Part shown: positions 42,062 to 51,431 of the stretch, in pieces
Layout: every line of letters starts with the position of its first letter
Numbering within the stretch: position 1 is the first letter of the stretch
Assembly (NCBI GenBank): GCA_041655955.1
Contig: JBBAEN010000002.1
Span: forward strand, 186,001-250,000
DNA length: 64,000 nucleotides
Direction: 5' to 3'
DNA from: Micavibrio_A sp041655955
GTDB lineage: Bacteria; Pseudomonadota; Alphaproteobacteria; Micavibrionales; Micavibrionaceae
Made by a program: the position numbers and the translations under genes
The notes under the pieces: model-generated
Database searches by the model: none
Seen by the model: only the letters and a program-made list of their open reading frames with translations
Told to the model about the DNA's origin: nothing

Positions 42062-42574
42062 TCAGTGGGCCGCCGCGCCGTTTTGCGCCACAGGCGTTTC
42101 CGCCGCGTCCGCCTGCCGCGTGACCGCATCCGCATACATGGCGCGGAAATCGACGGGGTTCAAAAGAACGGGCGGGAAGCCGCCGGCAATCGAAGCATTC
42201 GCGACGAGCTGGCGCACGAAGGGGAAAATCATCTGCGGCACCTCGATATAGAGGATCGGCTTGATATGTTCTTCCGGCACTTCCTTGCCGAAAGAAACAA
42301 GCGCGGCATAAGTTATTTCCGTAATGAAAAGAACCGTGTCTTCCGCGGTGGATTTCACCGTCATGGTGATGGCGGATTCGTAAAGCCCGTCATTGGCCGG
42401 ATCGGTGATCTTGTTGGCATCAAGGACGATGTTTACATCCATATGCGGCTGCGCTTTAAGCGGTTGCAGTGAATGCGGCGCATTCGGGTTCTCGAAAGAC
42501 AAATCCTTCAAATATTGCGCATGCACTTTAACGTGTGTCGGCTGCGCTGCGGCGTCGAGCCTTTGCTGTTCCAT
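42062..42574 (-). CDS. secB: protein-export chaperone SecB
   Basis: SecB keeps precursors unfolded and hands them to SecA. The 170-residue protein has VHAQYLKDLSFENPNAPHSL, HMDVNIVLDANKIT, YESAITMTVKSTAEDTVLFITEITYAALVSF, LYIEVPQMIFPFVRQLVANASIAGGFPPVLLNPVDF and an acidic/Gln-rich C-terminus, as in other alphaproteobacteria. AGGAT before the ATG is the ribosome site. Divergent from the Tim44 gene. Confidence 0.97.
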   Translation of the reverse strand: MEQQRLDAAAQPTHVKVHAQYLKDLSFENPNAPHSLQPLKAQPHMDVNIVLDANKITDPANDGLYESAITMTVKSTAEDTVLFITEITYAALVSFGKEVPEEHIKPILYIEVPQMIFPFVRQLVANASIAGGFPPVLLNPVDFRAMYADAVTRQADAAETPVAQNGAAAH

Positions 42575-42601
42575 ACTTTATCCTGCCATAAAAAATACTA
42601 G

Positions 42602-42607
42602 ATTATA
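42602..42607 (-). promoter_or_regulatory. secB -10 element
   Basis: A consensus TATAAT on the minus strand, 27 bases before the secB ATG. The -35 is unclear; TTGCGC lies 19 bases upstream. Confidence 0.4.
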
Positions 42608-42764
42608 GTCAAAAGCTAGTAGCATGGCGCAAGTGCCGCTGTCCAGATAAAGGCGGCGGGGCGGGGTTTGCCGGAAATTTAAAGGGTTTTCCTTTGCGGG
42701 CAGGGTCTGTAAAGTGATGCTTGCCCCGCAAGGCGCCCATTTTGATCATAAGGACAGGCACAAG

Positions 42765-43505
42765 GTGAATATCGAACTTCTTCTTTCCGCAATCGTGGCC
42801 GCCGGGCTGGTTTTCTGGCTGCGCAGCGTCCTTGGAACCCGCCATGGCGACGAGCGCGAGCGCCCGAACCCGTTCACCCAAAGCGCGCTGGAGCAAAGGA
42901 AGAAAGAGGCGCCGGCCCCCGCCGCCGCCGCCGCAGAGGCAGAAGAAGTCCGCGCCGATCCGGATTATCCGCACGAGCCGGAATTGCCGCCCAATGTTTC
43001 CATCGCGGATGCCGCAGCGCAAGCCGGCCTTAACGAAATCGCCCGCGCCGATGCGGAATTCCACGTAGCGAAATTCGCGGGCGCGGCGCAAGACGCCTTT
43101 GCCCTTATCGTCGAAGCCTTTGCCGACGGGGATCGCGCCCTTTTGAAAGATTTGCTGGAACCCCAAGTCTATGCGGCGTTCGATGCGGCGATTGTGGAGC
43201 GCGAAGAGCGCGGCGAGTTTATGAGCAACCAGATCCATGCCGTTAAAAAGGCGGAGATCCTGATGGCCCGCCTTGACGGGCGCACCGCCTATGTGACGTT
43301 CCGTTTTATCGCGCAGGAAAGCTGTGTCATCCGCGGCAAGGACGGTGACATCCTGTCCGGCAACCCCGACCGCGTCACGGAAATGAACGATATATGGACG
43401 TTCACGCGCCATGTGAGCAGCAACGATCCGAAATGGTATTTGCACCGCACGCAAGACGGCGACGTCGTTGAGGCGCATAAAACCCCCGTCCCGGATATGA
43501 AATAG
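42765..43505 (+). CDS. Tim44/TimA-type membrane-associated protein
   Basis: GTG 42765 with AAGGACAGG upstream gives about 246 residues starting VNIELLLSAIVAAGLVFWLRSVLGTRHGDERE, one N-terminal membrane anchor then a charged linker. The C-terminal half contains ADAEFHVAKFAGAAQDAFALIVEAFADGDRALLKDLL and TAYVTFRFIAQESCVIRGKDG, the Tim44-like fold. Bacterial TimA relatives lie beside secB in alphaproteobacteria and are thought to help envelope protein traffic; direct evidence in this organism is lacking. An in-frame ATG at 42714 is less likely because of ribosome-site position. Confidence 0.88.
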   Translation: MNIELLLSAIVAAGLVFWLRSVLGTRHGDERERPNPFTQSALEQRKKEAPAPAAAAAEAEEVRADPDYPHEPELPPNVSIADAAAQAGLNEIARADAEFHVAKFAGAAQDAFALIVEAFADGDRALLKDLLEPQVYAAFDAAIVEREERGEFMSNQIHAVKKAEILMARLDGRTAYVTFRFIAQESCVIRGKDGDILSGNPDRVTEMNDIWTFTRHVSSNDPKWYLHRTQDGDVVEAHKTPVPDMK

Positions 43506-43560
43506 GCGAACCCGTCTTTTTACACCGGAACGGCAGCGTATTTTTGGTGCGGCCAATGGC

Positions 43561-43587
43561 GGCCATAGCGGCCATAGCGGCCATAGC
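43561..43587. repeat. 9-bp perfect triplicate
   Basis: GGCCATAGC repeated three times without change, preceded by a GGCCAATGGC variant, in the 213-base gap between the Tim44 gene and mltA. No gene is seen in that gap. Confidence 0.8.
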
Positions 43588-43718
43588 ATAGCGGGCGCGG
43601 TAGATGCCGCGCGGGCGGCGAAACGCATGTTGAAGGGAATTCATCCTTTGCGCTTTTCCCGCGCCATGCGATAAAGGACGGATAATATTCCGCCCCCCTT
43701 TCGATAAGGATCGCCGCC

Positions 43719-44933
43719 ATGCATGGTAAATATTTTAAGCCCCTTCGTTCTTCCCTGCCCGTTTTGCTGGCTTGCCTGCTATTGTCTTCTTGTGCGGGCG
43801 TGACGGATACGGCAAAGGATGACGGGGCGAAACTGCAATTGAAACCGGCGAATTTTTCCGCATTGGACGGATGGCGCGGCGAGGATTTCAAGGATTTCAT
43901 GACAGCCTATAAAATAAGCTGCGGCAGGATCCTGAAACGCGGCGCGGGGGAGAAATTCGCCTCGGATCCGGCCTTTGGAACCTATGGCGACTGGCAGGCC
44001 CCGTGCAGGGCCGCTGAAAACATCAATGCGGGCGACAGTGCCGCGGTGCGGGGCTTTCTCGAAACGCATTTCAATGTCGCGGCGGCCACGGCAGGCGGCA
44101 AGGAGGAGGGGCTGTTCACCGGCTATTATGTTTCCACCTTGCGCGGATCGCGCAGCAAGGGCGGGGCGTACCAGCACCCGCTTTTGGGGCGTCCGGATGA
44201 TTTGGTGATGGTGGATCTTGGTGAATTCCGCGAGGAGCTGAAGGGCCAGCGCATCGCGGGCCGCGTCCAGGGCGGCAAGCTCAAACCCTATGAAAGCCGC
44301 GCGGATATTGTCGGCGGTAAAATGCCGCAAGCGCAGTTCAGGCCGATTGTCTGGCTCGACAATCCCTATGACGCGTTTTTCGTGCAGGTGCAGGGATCGG
44401 GCATCGTCCATTTGAATGACGGATCGAAAATGCATGTGGGTTATGCGGGGCAGAACGGCCATCCCTATCACGCGATTGGCCGTGAGCTGGTAAAGCGCGG
44501 CGTCTATACGAAGGACGAAGTTTCGATGGATTCGATCCGCCGCTGGATGGATCAAAATCCGGCCCAGGCGGATGAATTGATGAACACCAACCCGTCCTAT
44601 GTTTTCTTTACCGAAAAGACGGTATCGCCCGATGACGCCGCCGGAACCGGCGCTGTCGGCGGGGAGGGCGTCCCCTTGACGCCGGGCCGTTCGATCGCCA
44701 TTGACCGGTCGAAAATCCCCTATGGCATTCCGGTTTACCTGATCGCGGATTATGGCGACGAACAAAACCGTCCGATCCGCAAATTGCTGATGGCGCAGGA
44801 TACGGGCGGTGCCATTCGCGGCGCTGTGCGCGGCGATTATTTCTGGGGCGCGGGGCAATTCGCCGAAAGCAAGGCCGGGCCGATGAAGGCGCAGGGGCGG
44901 TATTATTTCCTGCTGCCGAAAACAATCCGCTGA
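43719..44933 (+). CDS. mltA: membrane-bound lytic murein transglycosylase A
   Basis: MltA cleaves peptidoglycan glycan strands and leaves 1,6-anhydro ends. The 404-residue lipoprotein has a lipobox LLLSSCAG, EGLFTGYYVSTLRGSRSKGGAYQHPLLGRP, WLDNPYDAFFVQVQGSGIVHLNDGSKMHVGYAGQNGHPY and the catalytic C-terminal 3D domain MAQDTGGAIRGAVRGDYFWGAG. The family's usual partner smr is not adjacent. A terminator follows. Confidence 0.96.
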   Translation: MHGKYFKPLRSSLPVLLACLLLSSCAGVTDTAKDDGAKLQLKPANFSALDGWRGEDFKDFMTAYKISCGRILKRGAGEKFASDPAFGTYGDWQAPCRAAENINAGDSAAVRGFLETHFNVAAATAGGKEEGLFTGYYVSTLRGSRSKGGAYQHPLLGRPDDLVMVDLGEFREELKGQRIAGRVQGGKLKPYESRADIVGGKMPQAQFRPIVWLDNPYDAFFVQVQGSGIVHLNDGSKMHVGYAGQNGHPYHAIGRELVKRGVYTKDEVSMDSIRRWMDQNPAQADELMNTNPSYVFFTEKTVSPDDAAGTGAVGGEGVPLTPGRSIAIDRSKIPYGIPVYLIADYGDEQNRPIRKLLMAQDTGGAIRGAVRGDYFWGAGQFAESKAGPMKAQGRYYFLLPKTIR

Positions 44934-45010
44934 TAGGCGCCCTTGCAAGCACCATTCACAAGTGCCATTTACATGCGCCGTTCAAAGGGCGCGGCATAAA
45001 AACCATAAAG

Positions 45011-45044
45011 AAAAGGCGGGGTTCAATCCCCGCCTGTCTTTTTT
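45011..45044 (+). terminator. mltA terminator
   Basis: Stem AGGCGGGG / CCCCGCCT with a 6-base loop, then TCTTTTTT. On the minus strand it is also followed by TTTTCTTT. Confidence 0.85.
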
Positions 45045-45312
45045 AGGCTGGCTTATTCCCGTCCGGCATCAAGTGCGGTGAGGAAACAACCTTCGGCCCG
45101 CGCCCGCTCTTTCCGCGGCACATGCGGCGAAAACCCGCCGCGCATAAGTTTGCGTGTCGAGCGAAGGGGAAAAGCTGGGGGATAATCGGATAGGCGGCGT
45201 GACAGTCCGTATCCGGGCGCGCCTCGCGAATATTCAGCGGGGAACCGTGCTATGCGGGTTGTCATGATTTCCGGTTTATCATGGCATAAGCCGATGAAAT
45301 AAAGCGAGATTA
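45045..45312. other. gap between mltA and the O-antigen-ligase-like gene
   Basis: A minus-strand frame here (70 residues from ATG 45265, stop at 45053) ends just before a bidirectional-looking terminator, but has no recognisable protein features. I see no convincing gene. Confidence 0.35.
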
Positions 45313-46593
45313 TTACGGCTGCGGCGTGCTTGCCCGCGGGTAGATCCGTATGAGCGCGATGCTGAAACCATATAGGGTGAAAATCATGCCCAAAAGCCAG
45401 CCCTGCCATAGGCCGTAACTTACCATCAGCACGAACAGCAGGGTCGCGGTCAAGCTGGTGTAATAACGCTGATAAAGCGGTTCCATCCGATCCAGCCTGC
45501 GGTAAAGCAGGATGAAAAACAGCGAAGCAAAGAGCGCGCCGGCAAGGCCGAATTCAATCCAGATCTGGAGATAGGCATTATGCGGGTGCAAGACATTGTC
45601 GGAATCCATATAGGCCATCATGCGATCCGATTTTAAAAATCGCGTCGCCTCTATGCCGTGTCCGGCCAGCGGTTTTTCAAAAGCTTTCAGGGCGATGAAA
45701 TTCCACACTTCCATCCGGTGCGGTGCGCTCGCCTCCATCATGAATCTATTATAGCCCTGTTCGTCGGGGCTTTGGAAAAACAGCTTGTGCGTATGCGGCA
45801 CGATGAAGGGCGCGGCAAAAAGGGAAAGAATGACGCACACCATAAAAATCCGCCGCGCGATGAGTTTATGCGCCGGATAAAGGGCGGCGATGGCGGCAAA
45901 GAAGACGGCCATTTGCGCGGTCTGGCTGCGGGTGAAATAGAGCGCGCCGCAAAGCCCGACAGCCAGAGCGATGGCCAGCCCCAGTTTGACCCGCGCTTTC
46001 ACGCCGGACAAATAAAGGCCGAGGCCGAGCGGGAGCGCGAGCAGCACAAAATAGACAAGGCTGCGATTGAAGAAGAAGGCGTGATGCAGGGCAGCCATGT
46101 CTTCCACGGAATCGATTCCGAGGATCAGGCGCGTCAGGGCAAAGCGGCTTTCATATTCATAGCAAAAGCAAAGTGCAATGATAACGGAGGCCGCGAGCAT
46201 AAAAATCATGACGGCATTCTTATAGAGGGCGTCTTTGTTAAAGAGCCGCGCGGCTTCCAGCAAACAAAAGCCGCCGAGGAAAACAAGGCCGGTCTTCCAT
46301 GTCCGTTTGAACGCAAAGGCCGCGTCCGGCGACCAAAGAGCGCTGAGGGCCGCGAGCGCGAGGATGCCGATCAAAAGCGCGGCCAGTATTTTATCAAAGG
46401 GAATTTTGCGCCCGCCCGTCATTGCGTGGACGCCAAGCGCGGCAAGCCCGGTCAGGAGGGGCAGGAAGGAAAGGCTTCGCGGCACGATAATGGCCAGAAT
46501 TAACGTCACGGCAAAAGCGGCGAAAAAGATAAACTGGCGGTGCGGCGCGGGCGCGGCTTTTAAAAAAGGGCTTAAAAAATTCATGAGGCCCAT
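45313..46593 (-). CDS. O-antigen ligase/polymerase family membrane protein
   Basis: The 426-residue protein is almost entirely transmembrane (about 10-12 segments). The motif NVLHPHNAYLQIWIEFGLAGALF is the signature of the Wzy_C / WaaL family, which ligates O-antigen to lipid A-core or polymerises surface glycans. The large periplasmic loop before it, NFIALKAFEKPLAGHGIEATRFL, is typical. No glycosyltransferase genes are nearby, so which glycan it handles cannot be said. Confidence 0.88.
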   Translation of the reverse strand: MGLMNFLSPFLKAAPAPHRQFIFFAAFAVTLILAIIVPRSLSFLPLLTGLAALGVHAMTGGRKIPFDKILAALLIGILALAALSALWSPDAAFAFKRTWKTGLVFLGGFCLLEAARLFNKDALYKNAVMIFMLAASVIIALCFCYEYESRFALTRLILGIDSVEDMAALHHAFFFNRSLVYFVLLALPLGLGLYLSGVKARVKLGLAIALAVGLCGALYFTRSQTAQMAVFFAAIAALYPAHKLIARRIFMVCVILSLFAAPFIVPHTHKLFFQSPDEQGYNRFMMEASAPHRMEVWNFIALKAFEKPLAGHGIEATRFLKSDRMMAYMDSDNVLHPHNAYLQIWIEFGLAGALFASLFFILLYRRLDRMEPLYQRYYTSLTATLLFVLMVSYGLWQGWLLGMIFTLYGFSIALIRIYPRASTPQP

Positions 46594-46880
46594 GCAGCCC
46601 TATTTAAAACGGATTATCAAGGGAAAAACCGCGGGGGCGAGGATGGGGGTGCCGGAAAAAGCCCGCTCTTTCACCGCGGGCGTTGCATATCGCTATTTGC
46701 GCGGGGTGTCATTTGCAATGGGGATTGTACGGGGACTGTGCCTTGATTGGCTCCGCCGCCCATGCCACGTTCTCTATGTCCCGCTTTCCATGTCCCGTCC
46801 CCCATGCCCCGAAGCAGTGTCCGGAGGTTGCGGGCGGCCGCGAGGCGGTCAAAGGGGCTTTCCCCTTTCGGAAGGACGGA
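46594..46880. repeat. gap with degenerate repeats
   Basis: No gene seen. At about 46770-46812 a degenerate repeat near CTATGTCCCGCTTTCCATGT recurs, unit about 9-16 bases. Confidence 0.5.
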
Positions 46881-47222
46881 TTAGAAGCCGCCGGAAATTT
46901 CCGGTGCAGGGGCTATCGGCGCTGCCGGTATGTCTTCAAGACCCTTGGGGGCCGTTTCCGTAAAGGCCGGGCCGAAATCATCCTCGCCGCCTGCGGCGGT
47001 TTCAATCATGTTCAGCCTGTCCGGTGAAAAAAATTCGCCGTCATCCACTTCCCACGGGGCCGGTTCGCTCGCCGCCGCGATTGCCTGAACAGGTTCTTCC
47101 GGCATGTTGCGCTGGCTGATCATTTGCTGCGTTTCGGTAAGCCCGCCCGTAACGGATTGCATGCTGATGCTCAGCAACGACAAGGCAACGATGCCCATGC
47201 ACATGAAAATAAATTTAAGCAT
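46881..47222 (-). CDS. small membrane-anchored protein, unknown
   Basis: This 113-residue protein has an N-terminal hydrophobic segment (MLKFIFMCMGIVALSLLSI) and an acidic Pro-rich remainder (EEPVQAIAAASEPAPWEVDDGEFFSPDRLNMIETAAGGEDDF). A strong AAGGAG ribosome site 5-10 bases before the ATG supports it. I do not recognise the family. It is followed closely by nothing on its strand and lies downstream of the entericidin-like gene, so the two are probably co-transcribed. Confidence 0.7.
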   Translation of the reverse strand: MLKFIFMCMGIVALSLLSISMQSVTGGLTETQQMISQRNMPEEPVQAIAAASEPAPWEVDDGEFFSPDRLNMIETAAGGEDDFGPAFTETAPKGLEDIPAAPIAPAPEISGGF

Positions 47223-47273
47223 CGCGCTTCTCCTTAAAGGGTTGTTCCTGCGGTGCGCAAGACCGGGCCGTTC

Positions 47274-47402
47274 CTAGAACGTGTCCTGCATCCAGCGGCC
47301 CCATCCTTCCATATCCTTGCCCGCGCCGTTGAACGTATTCCCGCAGCCGGACATCAATGCTATTAACATAACTGCAAAACAAAGAGCAACCAATTTTTTC
47401 AT
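47274..47402 (-). CDS. entericidin-like small lipoprotein (42 aa)
   Basis: A short gene: MKKLVALCFAVMLIALMSGC, then GNTFNGAGKDMEGWGRWMQD, then TF and a TAG stop. The lipobox LMSGC, the tiny mature part and the GKD..GWG pattern match the EcnA/EcnB entericidin family of small envelope lipoproteins. GAAGG lies about 11 bases before the ATG. Whether it has toxin/antidote activity cannot be told. Confidence 0.85.
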   Translation of the reverse strand: MKKLVALCFAVMLIALMSGCGNTFNGAGKDMEGWGRWMQDTF

Positions 47403-47528
47403 AACTTATAGACCTTCTTGTTGGAGCCGCCATTTTAACCATCTTTGCGGCAAGAACAAAGCGGCGAATGGCCCCGCCGGGTTTTTAGGCGCAGGCGGGT
47501 CTTAACACTATCGGATAAAAGGAAAAAT

Positions 47529-47604
<76 letters not shown>

Positions 47605-47664
47605 TTGGGAAACCAAGATGTCTGGTAGGCGCGAAAATAGGCGAGGCGCGCCTGTTTATCAAGT

Positions 47665-47696
47665 AAAAAAACGGCCCCCCTGAAAGGGCCGTTTTT
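47665..47696 (-). terminator. mscL terminator
   Basis: Stem AAAAAACGGCCC / GGGCCGTTTTT, about 40 bases after the mscL stop; usable in both directions. Confidence 0.75.
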
Positions 47697-47737
47697 ATGG
47701 AAGATTTTATGGGTGGTTTTAAGGCCGGAAGACCGCG

Positions 47738-48142
47738 CTATTTTTTAAGCAAATCGCGGATTTCCGAGAGAAGAACCACGTCGGCGGGCGGCTCGGACGG
47801 TGCGGCGGCCTCGGCTTTTTTCAACCTGTTGACCTGTTTTATCAACATAAACAGGACGAAGGAAACGATAATGAAGTTGATGATCGCATTGACGAAAACG
47901 CCGTAAGTGATGATCGGTGCGGCGGCGGCCTTGGCGGCGGCGATGCTCGCATAGCTTTCGCCGTTCAGGGCGATGAACTTATCGCTGAAATCAACGCCGC
48001 TGGTCAGTACGCCGACAAGGGGCATGATTAGATCGGCCACTGCCGAATTTACAATCGCGGTAAAGGCCGCGCCCATGACGATACCGACGGCCATGTCGAA
48101 AACACTGCCGCGGGCGATAAACTCCTTAAATTCCTTAAGCAT
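47738..48142 (-). CDS. mscL: large-conductance mechanosensitive channel MscL
   Basis: MscL opens under membrane tension to release osmolytes. The 134-residue protein has the N-terminal MLKEFKEFIARGSVFDMAVGIVMGAAFTAIVNSAVADLIMPLVG, a periplasmic loop, the second helix FVNAIINFIIVSFVLFMLIKQVNRLKK and the C-terminal bundle PADVVLLSEIRDLLKK, all characteristic. Confidence 0.97.
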   Translation of the reverse strand: MLKEFKEFIARGSVFDMAVGIVMGAAFTAIVNSAVADLIMPLVGVLTSGVDFSDKFIALNGESYASIAAAKAAAAPIITYGVFVNAIINFIIVSFVLFMLIKQVNRLKKAEAAAPSEPPADVVLLSEIRDLLKK

Positions 48143-48838
48143 AACAATATCCTCCTTGATGAAAATGGAGGGCGAAGCATAAAAGGGCGCACAAAGCCGG
48201 TCAAGAGGCCGTCTGAGACACGGTTAGGGGGAGCAGTTCGGCGGCGGTTTTGATGTTGGCTTGATACGGGTTTTATGCAGGGTTTATGCAGGGTTTATGT
48301 GGGGTTTATGCGGGTTTGATATGGGGTTAGCGCAGCTTAGGGGGAGATGAAGCGAGGGCGGAGCCGCGCCGGACAGATTGGGCAAGACGGGTTTAACGCG
48401 GGCTAGAGGGAGATTTGAAGCGGCCTTGGCGGGGCGGGCTTTGGCTTTGCGTGGCGGATGCTTGGGGCAGGCCCGCTTTTTCACGGGCGCTTTCAAAGGG
48501 GGCGGGAGATAAGTTCGGGTGGGGCCGTAATGCCGCGTGGAATGGTGGGTGTAATGACGGGCGTAATGCTCCGCTTCATGCTCCACTTGCTTAATGTCCC
48601 ACTTAATGCGCCGCTCTGCGGCGGGCAGGTGCGGCGGGCAGGTGCGGCGGGCAGGTGCGGCGGGCAGGGGTAGCGGACAAGTGCAGCGGGTAAGAACGGC
48701 GGGGCGCTCCATTCCGCGCCAATGACTTAATTGTGTGGCGGTTCTGGGCGATGGTGTTCTTTGGCGGGGCTGGGGCTGGCTTTGGCCTTATGTGCGGGTG
48801 CTTGGGGGCTGGGCATGCGGGCGGTGGCGGCGGGCAAT
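48143..48838. repeat. repeat-filled gap between mscL and an NtrC-type gene
   Basis: This 696-base gap contains no believable gene. At about 48268-48325 there are about four to five copies of an 11-base unit near GGGTTTATGCA. At 48618-48669 four copies of the 13-mer GCGGCGGGCAGGT lie head to tail, the last imperfect, followed by poorer copies up to 48705. TAATGCGGGCG-type repeats lie at about 48525-48610. Confidence 0.75.
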
Positions 48839-50323
48839 TTAATGGCTTATAAAACGCCCCTCGGCAGGCGGGCCGCGATGCGCCTTTTCCCAGTGCATCC
48901 GCTTGCGGTAAATCGTGGAGGGGGAGATTTCCAGCATCGTCGCCGCTTTGGGAATATTGCCGCCGCAAAGGGCGATGGCCTGTTCAATCGCATCGCGTTC
49001 GACCTTCCAGAGCGGGGGGATCTCGCCGCTCTGCGGCGCGCCGTTTCCGGCATAAGAGGCGGGGGAGCTGAGCGTCCCGTTCGTTTTACCGCCCAGCTTT
49101 TCCCGCGCCGCGTCGTGGAGAAAGATGGGAAGCATCGCCGCCGTGGCGATTTTCCCGTCATGGAGGACGGCGATGCCGCGCACGATATTTTGAAGCTGGC
49201 GGACATTGCCCGGCCAGTCGAAAGAGGTCAGCAAAAATTCCGCGTCCTGCGAAAAGGAGCGGAAGTCTTTCCCTTCTTCCCGCGCGCAGGTCTTTAAGAA
49301 ATAATCGGCGAGATCGATAATGTCGTTAGGCCGTTCCTTTAGCGGCGGCATATGGATGGGGATGACGTGGAGCCGGTAGTAAAGATCCTGCCGCAACGTG
49401 CCTTTGCGGATTTCTTCGAGCGGGTCTTTGTTGGTGGCGCAGACGATGCGGATATTCGCCCGCTCATCCCTGTTACCGCCGATTTTGCGGTAGGTCAGGT
49501 TTTGCAAAAAGCGCAGCAATTTGGTTTGCATGTCCGGCGCCATTTCGGCGATTTCATCAAGGAACAGCGTGCCGCCTTCGGCTTGCGCGGCGGCCCCTTC
49601 GCGATCGGCGGTTGCTCCTGTAAAGGCGCCTTTGACATGGCCGAAAAGTTCGGATTCCAAAAGCTCGCGCGGGATGGCGGCGCAGTTGATCGCGACGAAC
49701 GGCCTGTCCTTGCGCGCCGAATATTTATGGATGGCTTCGGCGCATATTTCCTTGCCCGTGCCGCTTGCGCCCGTGATGAAAACGGTCGCCGTGGATTTCG
49801 CGGCGTTTTCGATGACGTCATAGATAAGCTGCATCGGTTCCGATATGCCGATAAAGCCGCCAAAACCGGCGCGGACGGGTGCGGAGGTGCGGTTTTTAAA
49901 CGGGGCGTCGCCGGGCGCTTCCACGCCCATTTTCGCCTTGGTCGAAAGCCCCGCGGATTCCATGGCGCGGGCCGCGCTTTCGCATAGTTTTTCAACCGGG
50001 AAGGGCTTGACCAGAAAATCACTCGCGCCGAGCCGCATTGCCTCAACGGCGGTGTGGATGGAACCATGGCCCGTAATCACGATAACGGGCGCATCGAATT
50101 TCATGGAGGCGAGTTTTTTGAGGATTTGCAAACCGTCCATATCCGGCAGCCGGACATCGAGAATCAAAAGGCGGGGCGCGAACGCATCTTTTTCCAGCGC
50201 GTCGAACAGCATCGCGGCGGAATAAAGCGGCGTGACGCGGTAGCCGCCCTGTTCCAGCGCGGCGGCATACATATGGGCGAGCGATTTGGTGTCGTCCACC
50301 AGGATTATATGGCGATCTATCAT
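48839..50323 (-). CDS. NtrC-family sigma54-dependent response regulator
   Basis: The start ATG 50323 gives 494 residues. A receiver domain holds the phospho-acceptor in LLILDVRLPDMDG (Asp 56) and the Lys in FLVKPF. The AAA+ domain has Walker A GASGTGKE, the sigma54-contact GAFTGA, and Walker B GGTLFLDEIAEM. The C-terminal Fis-type helix-turn-helix reads ALCGGNIPKAATMLEISPSTIYRKRMHW. It should activate sigma54 promoters after phosphorylation. No histidine kinase lies in the window, so its partner is elsewhere. An earlier in-frame start adds 16 unconserved residues. Confidence 0.93.
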   Translation of the reverse strand: MIDRHIILVDDTKSLAHMYAAALEQGGYRVTPLYSAAMLFDALEKDAFAPRLLILDVRLPDMDGLQILKKLASMKFDAPVIVITGHGSIHTAVEAMRLGASDFLVKPFPVEKLCESAARAMESAGLSTKAKMGVEAPGDAPFKNRTSAPVRAGFGGFIGISEPMQLIYDVIENAAKSTATVFITGASGTGKEICAEAIHKYSARKDRPFVAINCAAIPRELLESELFGHVKGAFTGATADREGAAAQAEGGTLFLDEIAEMAPDMQTKLLRFLQNLTYRKIGGNRDERANIRIVCATNKDPLEEIRKGTLRQDLYYRLHVIPIHMPPLKERPNDIIDLADYFLKTCAREEGKDFRSFSQDAEFLLTSFDWPGNVRQLQNIVRGIAVLHDGKIATAAMLPIFLHDAAREKLGGKTNGTLSSPASYAGNGAPQSGEIPPLWKVERDAIEQAIALCGGNIPKAATMLEISPSTIYRKRMHWEKAHRGPPAEGRFISH

Positions 50324-50440
50324 GTGACCTGTCGTGCTCCCCTCGTCGTGAACCGGCCCCGCAGGATACAATCTATGATTTTATTTTATTATTTCCTATC
50401 CTATAGCTAGAATCTAATACAAATGTATATCCAAAAGGTT

Positions 50441-50474
50441 AAAAGCCCCGAACTTTTGGGGGTTCGGGGCTTTT
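50441..50474 (-). terminator. terminator of the Bax-inhibitor-1 gene
   Basis: Thirteen-base stem AAAAGCCCCGAAC / GTTCGGGGCTTTT, 30 bases after the stop of the minus-strand gene. Confidence 0.85.
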
Positions 50475-50503
50475 AAACATCATATCCGGCTTTGTGCGCC
50501 GCA

Positions 50504-51223
50504 CTACTCGCGGTTGCCGACGAAATGCAATATATACTGGAAGATCGCGACGAAGGAGATATAGAGCGTAAGGGCCGCGCTCCACGCCATCCGTGAATTG
50601 GCGTCTTCGCCATAGGAAGGGTGGTACATTTCCTTCATGCCTTGCGTCTGCCATGCCGTCACGCCGGAAAAGGCGAGAAGGCCGAGGCCGGAGATCAGCG
50701 TTTGCATGCCGGACGTTTCGACGCCGAACGCGCCCGCAATCATCGTGCCGATGGACAGGACGAAAATGCCGATAACGCCCATCACCGCAAAGGTGCCAAG
50801 ACCGTCGAGATTTTTCTTCGTCACATAGCCGAAAATGCTGAGTCCCGCGAAAAGCGCGGTCGCCATGAAAAAGGCCTGCGCGATGCTGGTCGCCGTAAAG
50901 ACGAGGAAGATGGTCGCGAAGCTGACGCCGTACAGGATGGAAATCGCGCCGAAAGCCAGCATCAATTGTTGCGGCGTCATACGGTCGGGGCGGAAGCCGA
51001 ACCAGACGATGGCGACGGGCGCCAGCATGACGAGCCACATTTGCGGGCCGCCCAGGAAGAAGTTCAAAAGGGCGGGGCTGTTCGAAACGAACCATGCGGT
51101 AAAGGCGGTGATAAGGACGCCCGCCGTCATGCGGTTATATATGCGCTGCATATGGCCGCGAAGCCCCGCATCGATATCCGCGCCTGTCCGTGAAATGGCC
51201 GGGTGGGATCTGTCTGGTTGCAT
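50504..51223 (-). CDS. Bax inhibitor-1 / YccA-family membrane protein
   Basis: From ATG 51223 (TTAAGGAGAATGAAATA is a strong ribosome site) the protein has 240 residues and about seven membrane segments. RIYNRMTAGVLITAFTAWFVSNSP and ASIAQAFFMATALFAGLSIFGYVTKKNLDGLGTF are family signatures, as is the C-terminal ALTLYISFVAIFQYILHFVGNRE. BI-1 proteins act as pH-sensitive Ca2+ leak channels or protease modulators; YccA inhibits FtsH in E. coli. Upstream in-frame codons belong to the leader. Confidence 0.93.
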   Translation of the reverse strand: MQPDRSHPAISRTGADIDAGLRGHMQRIYNRMTAGVLITAFTAWFVSNSPALLNFFLGGPQMWLVMLAPVAIVWFGFRPDRMTPQQLMLAFGAISILYGVSFATIFLVFTATSIAQAFFMATALFAGLSIFGYVTKKNLDGLGTFAVMGVIGIFVLSIGTMIAGAFGVETSGMQTLISGLGLLAFSGVTAWQTQGMKEMYHPSYGEDANSRMAWSAALTLYISFVAIFQYILHFVGNRE

Positions 51224-51431
51224 TATTTCATTCTCCTTAAATTGTGCAGTGCGGGGATCTCGATCGATCCGCGCAGGTGAAAATATAAAGCATTTTCCAC
51301 CAATGCAAAGGGAAACAGGCAAAAAAATGATGGGAACGCGCGCCGCCCTTTCAGCCGCATAGCCACTTTCAGCCCGCGGGGGCGAGGCGCGATAAAAGGC
51401 TCTCCGCCCCCTTTTTCCGGTAAAGCCCTGA

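Noticed and set aside
45053..45265. Possible 70-residue minus-strand gene before the mltA terminator
   Set aside because: The terminator could serve it, but there is no ribosome site, no hydrophobic or domain features, and the sequence reads like noncoding GC-rich DNA. Left undecided.
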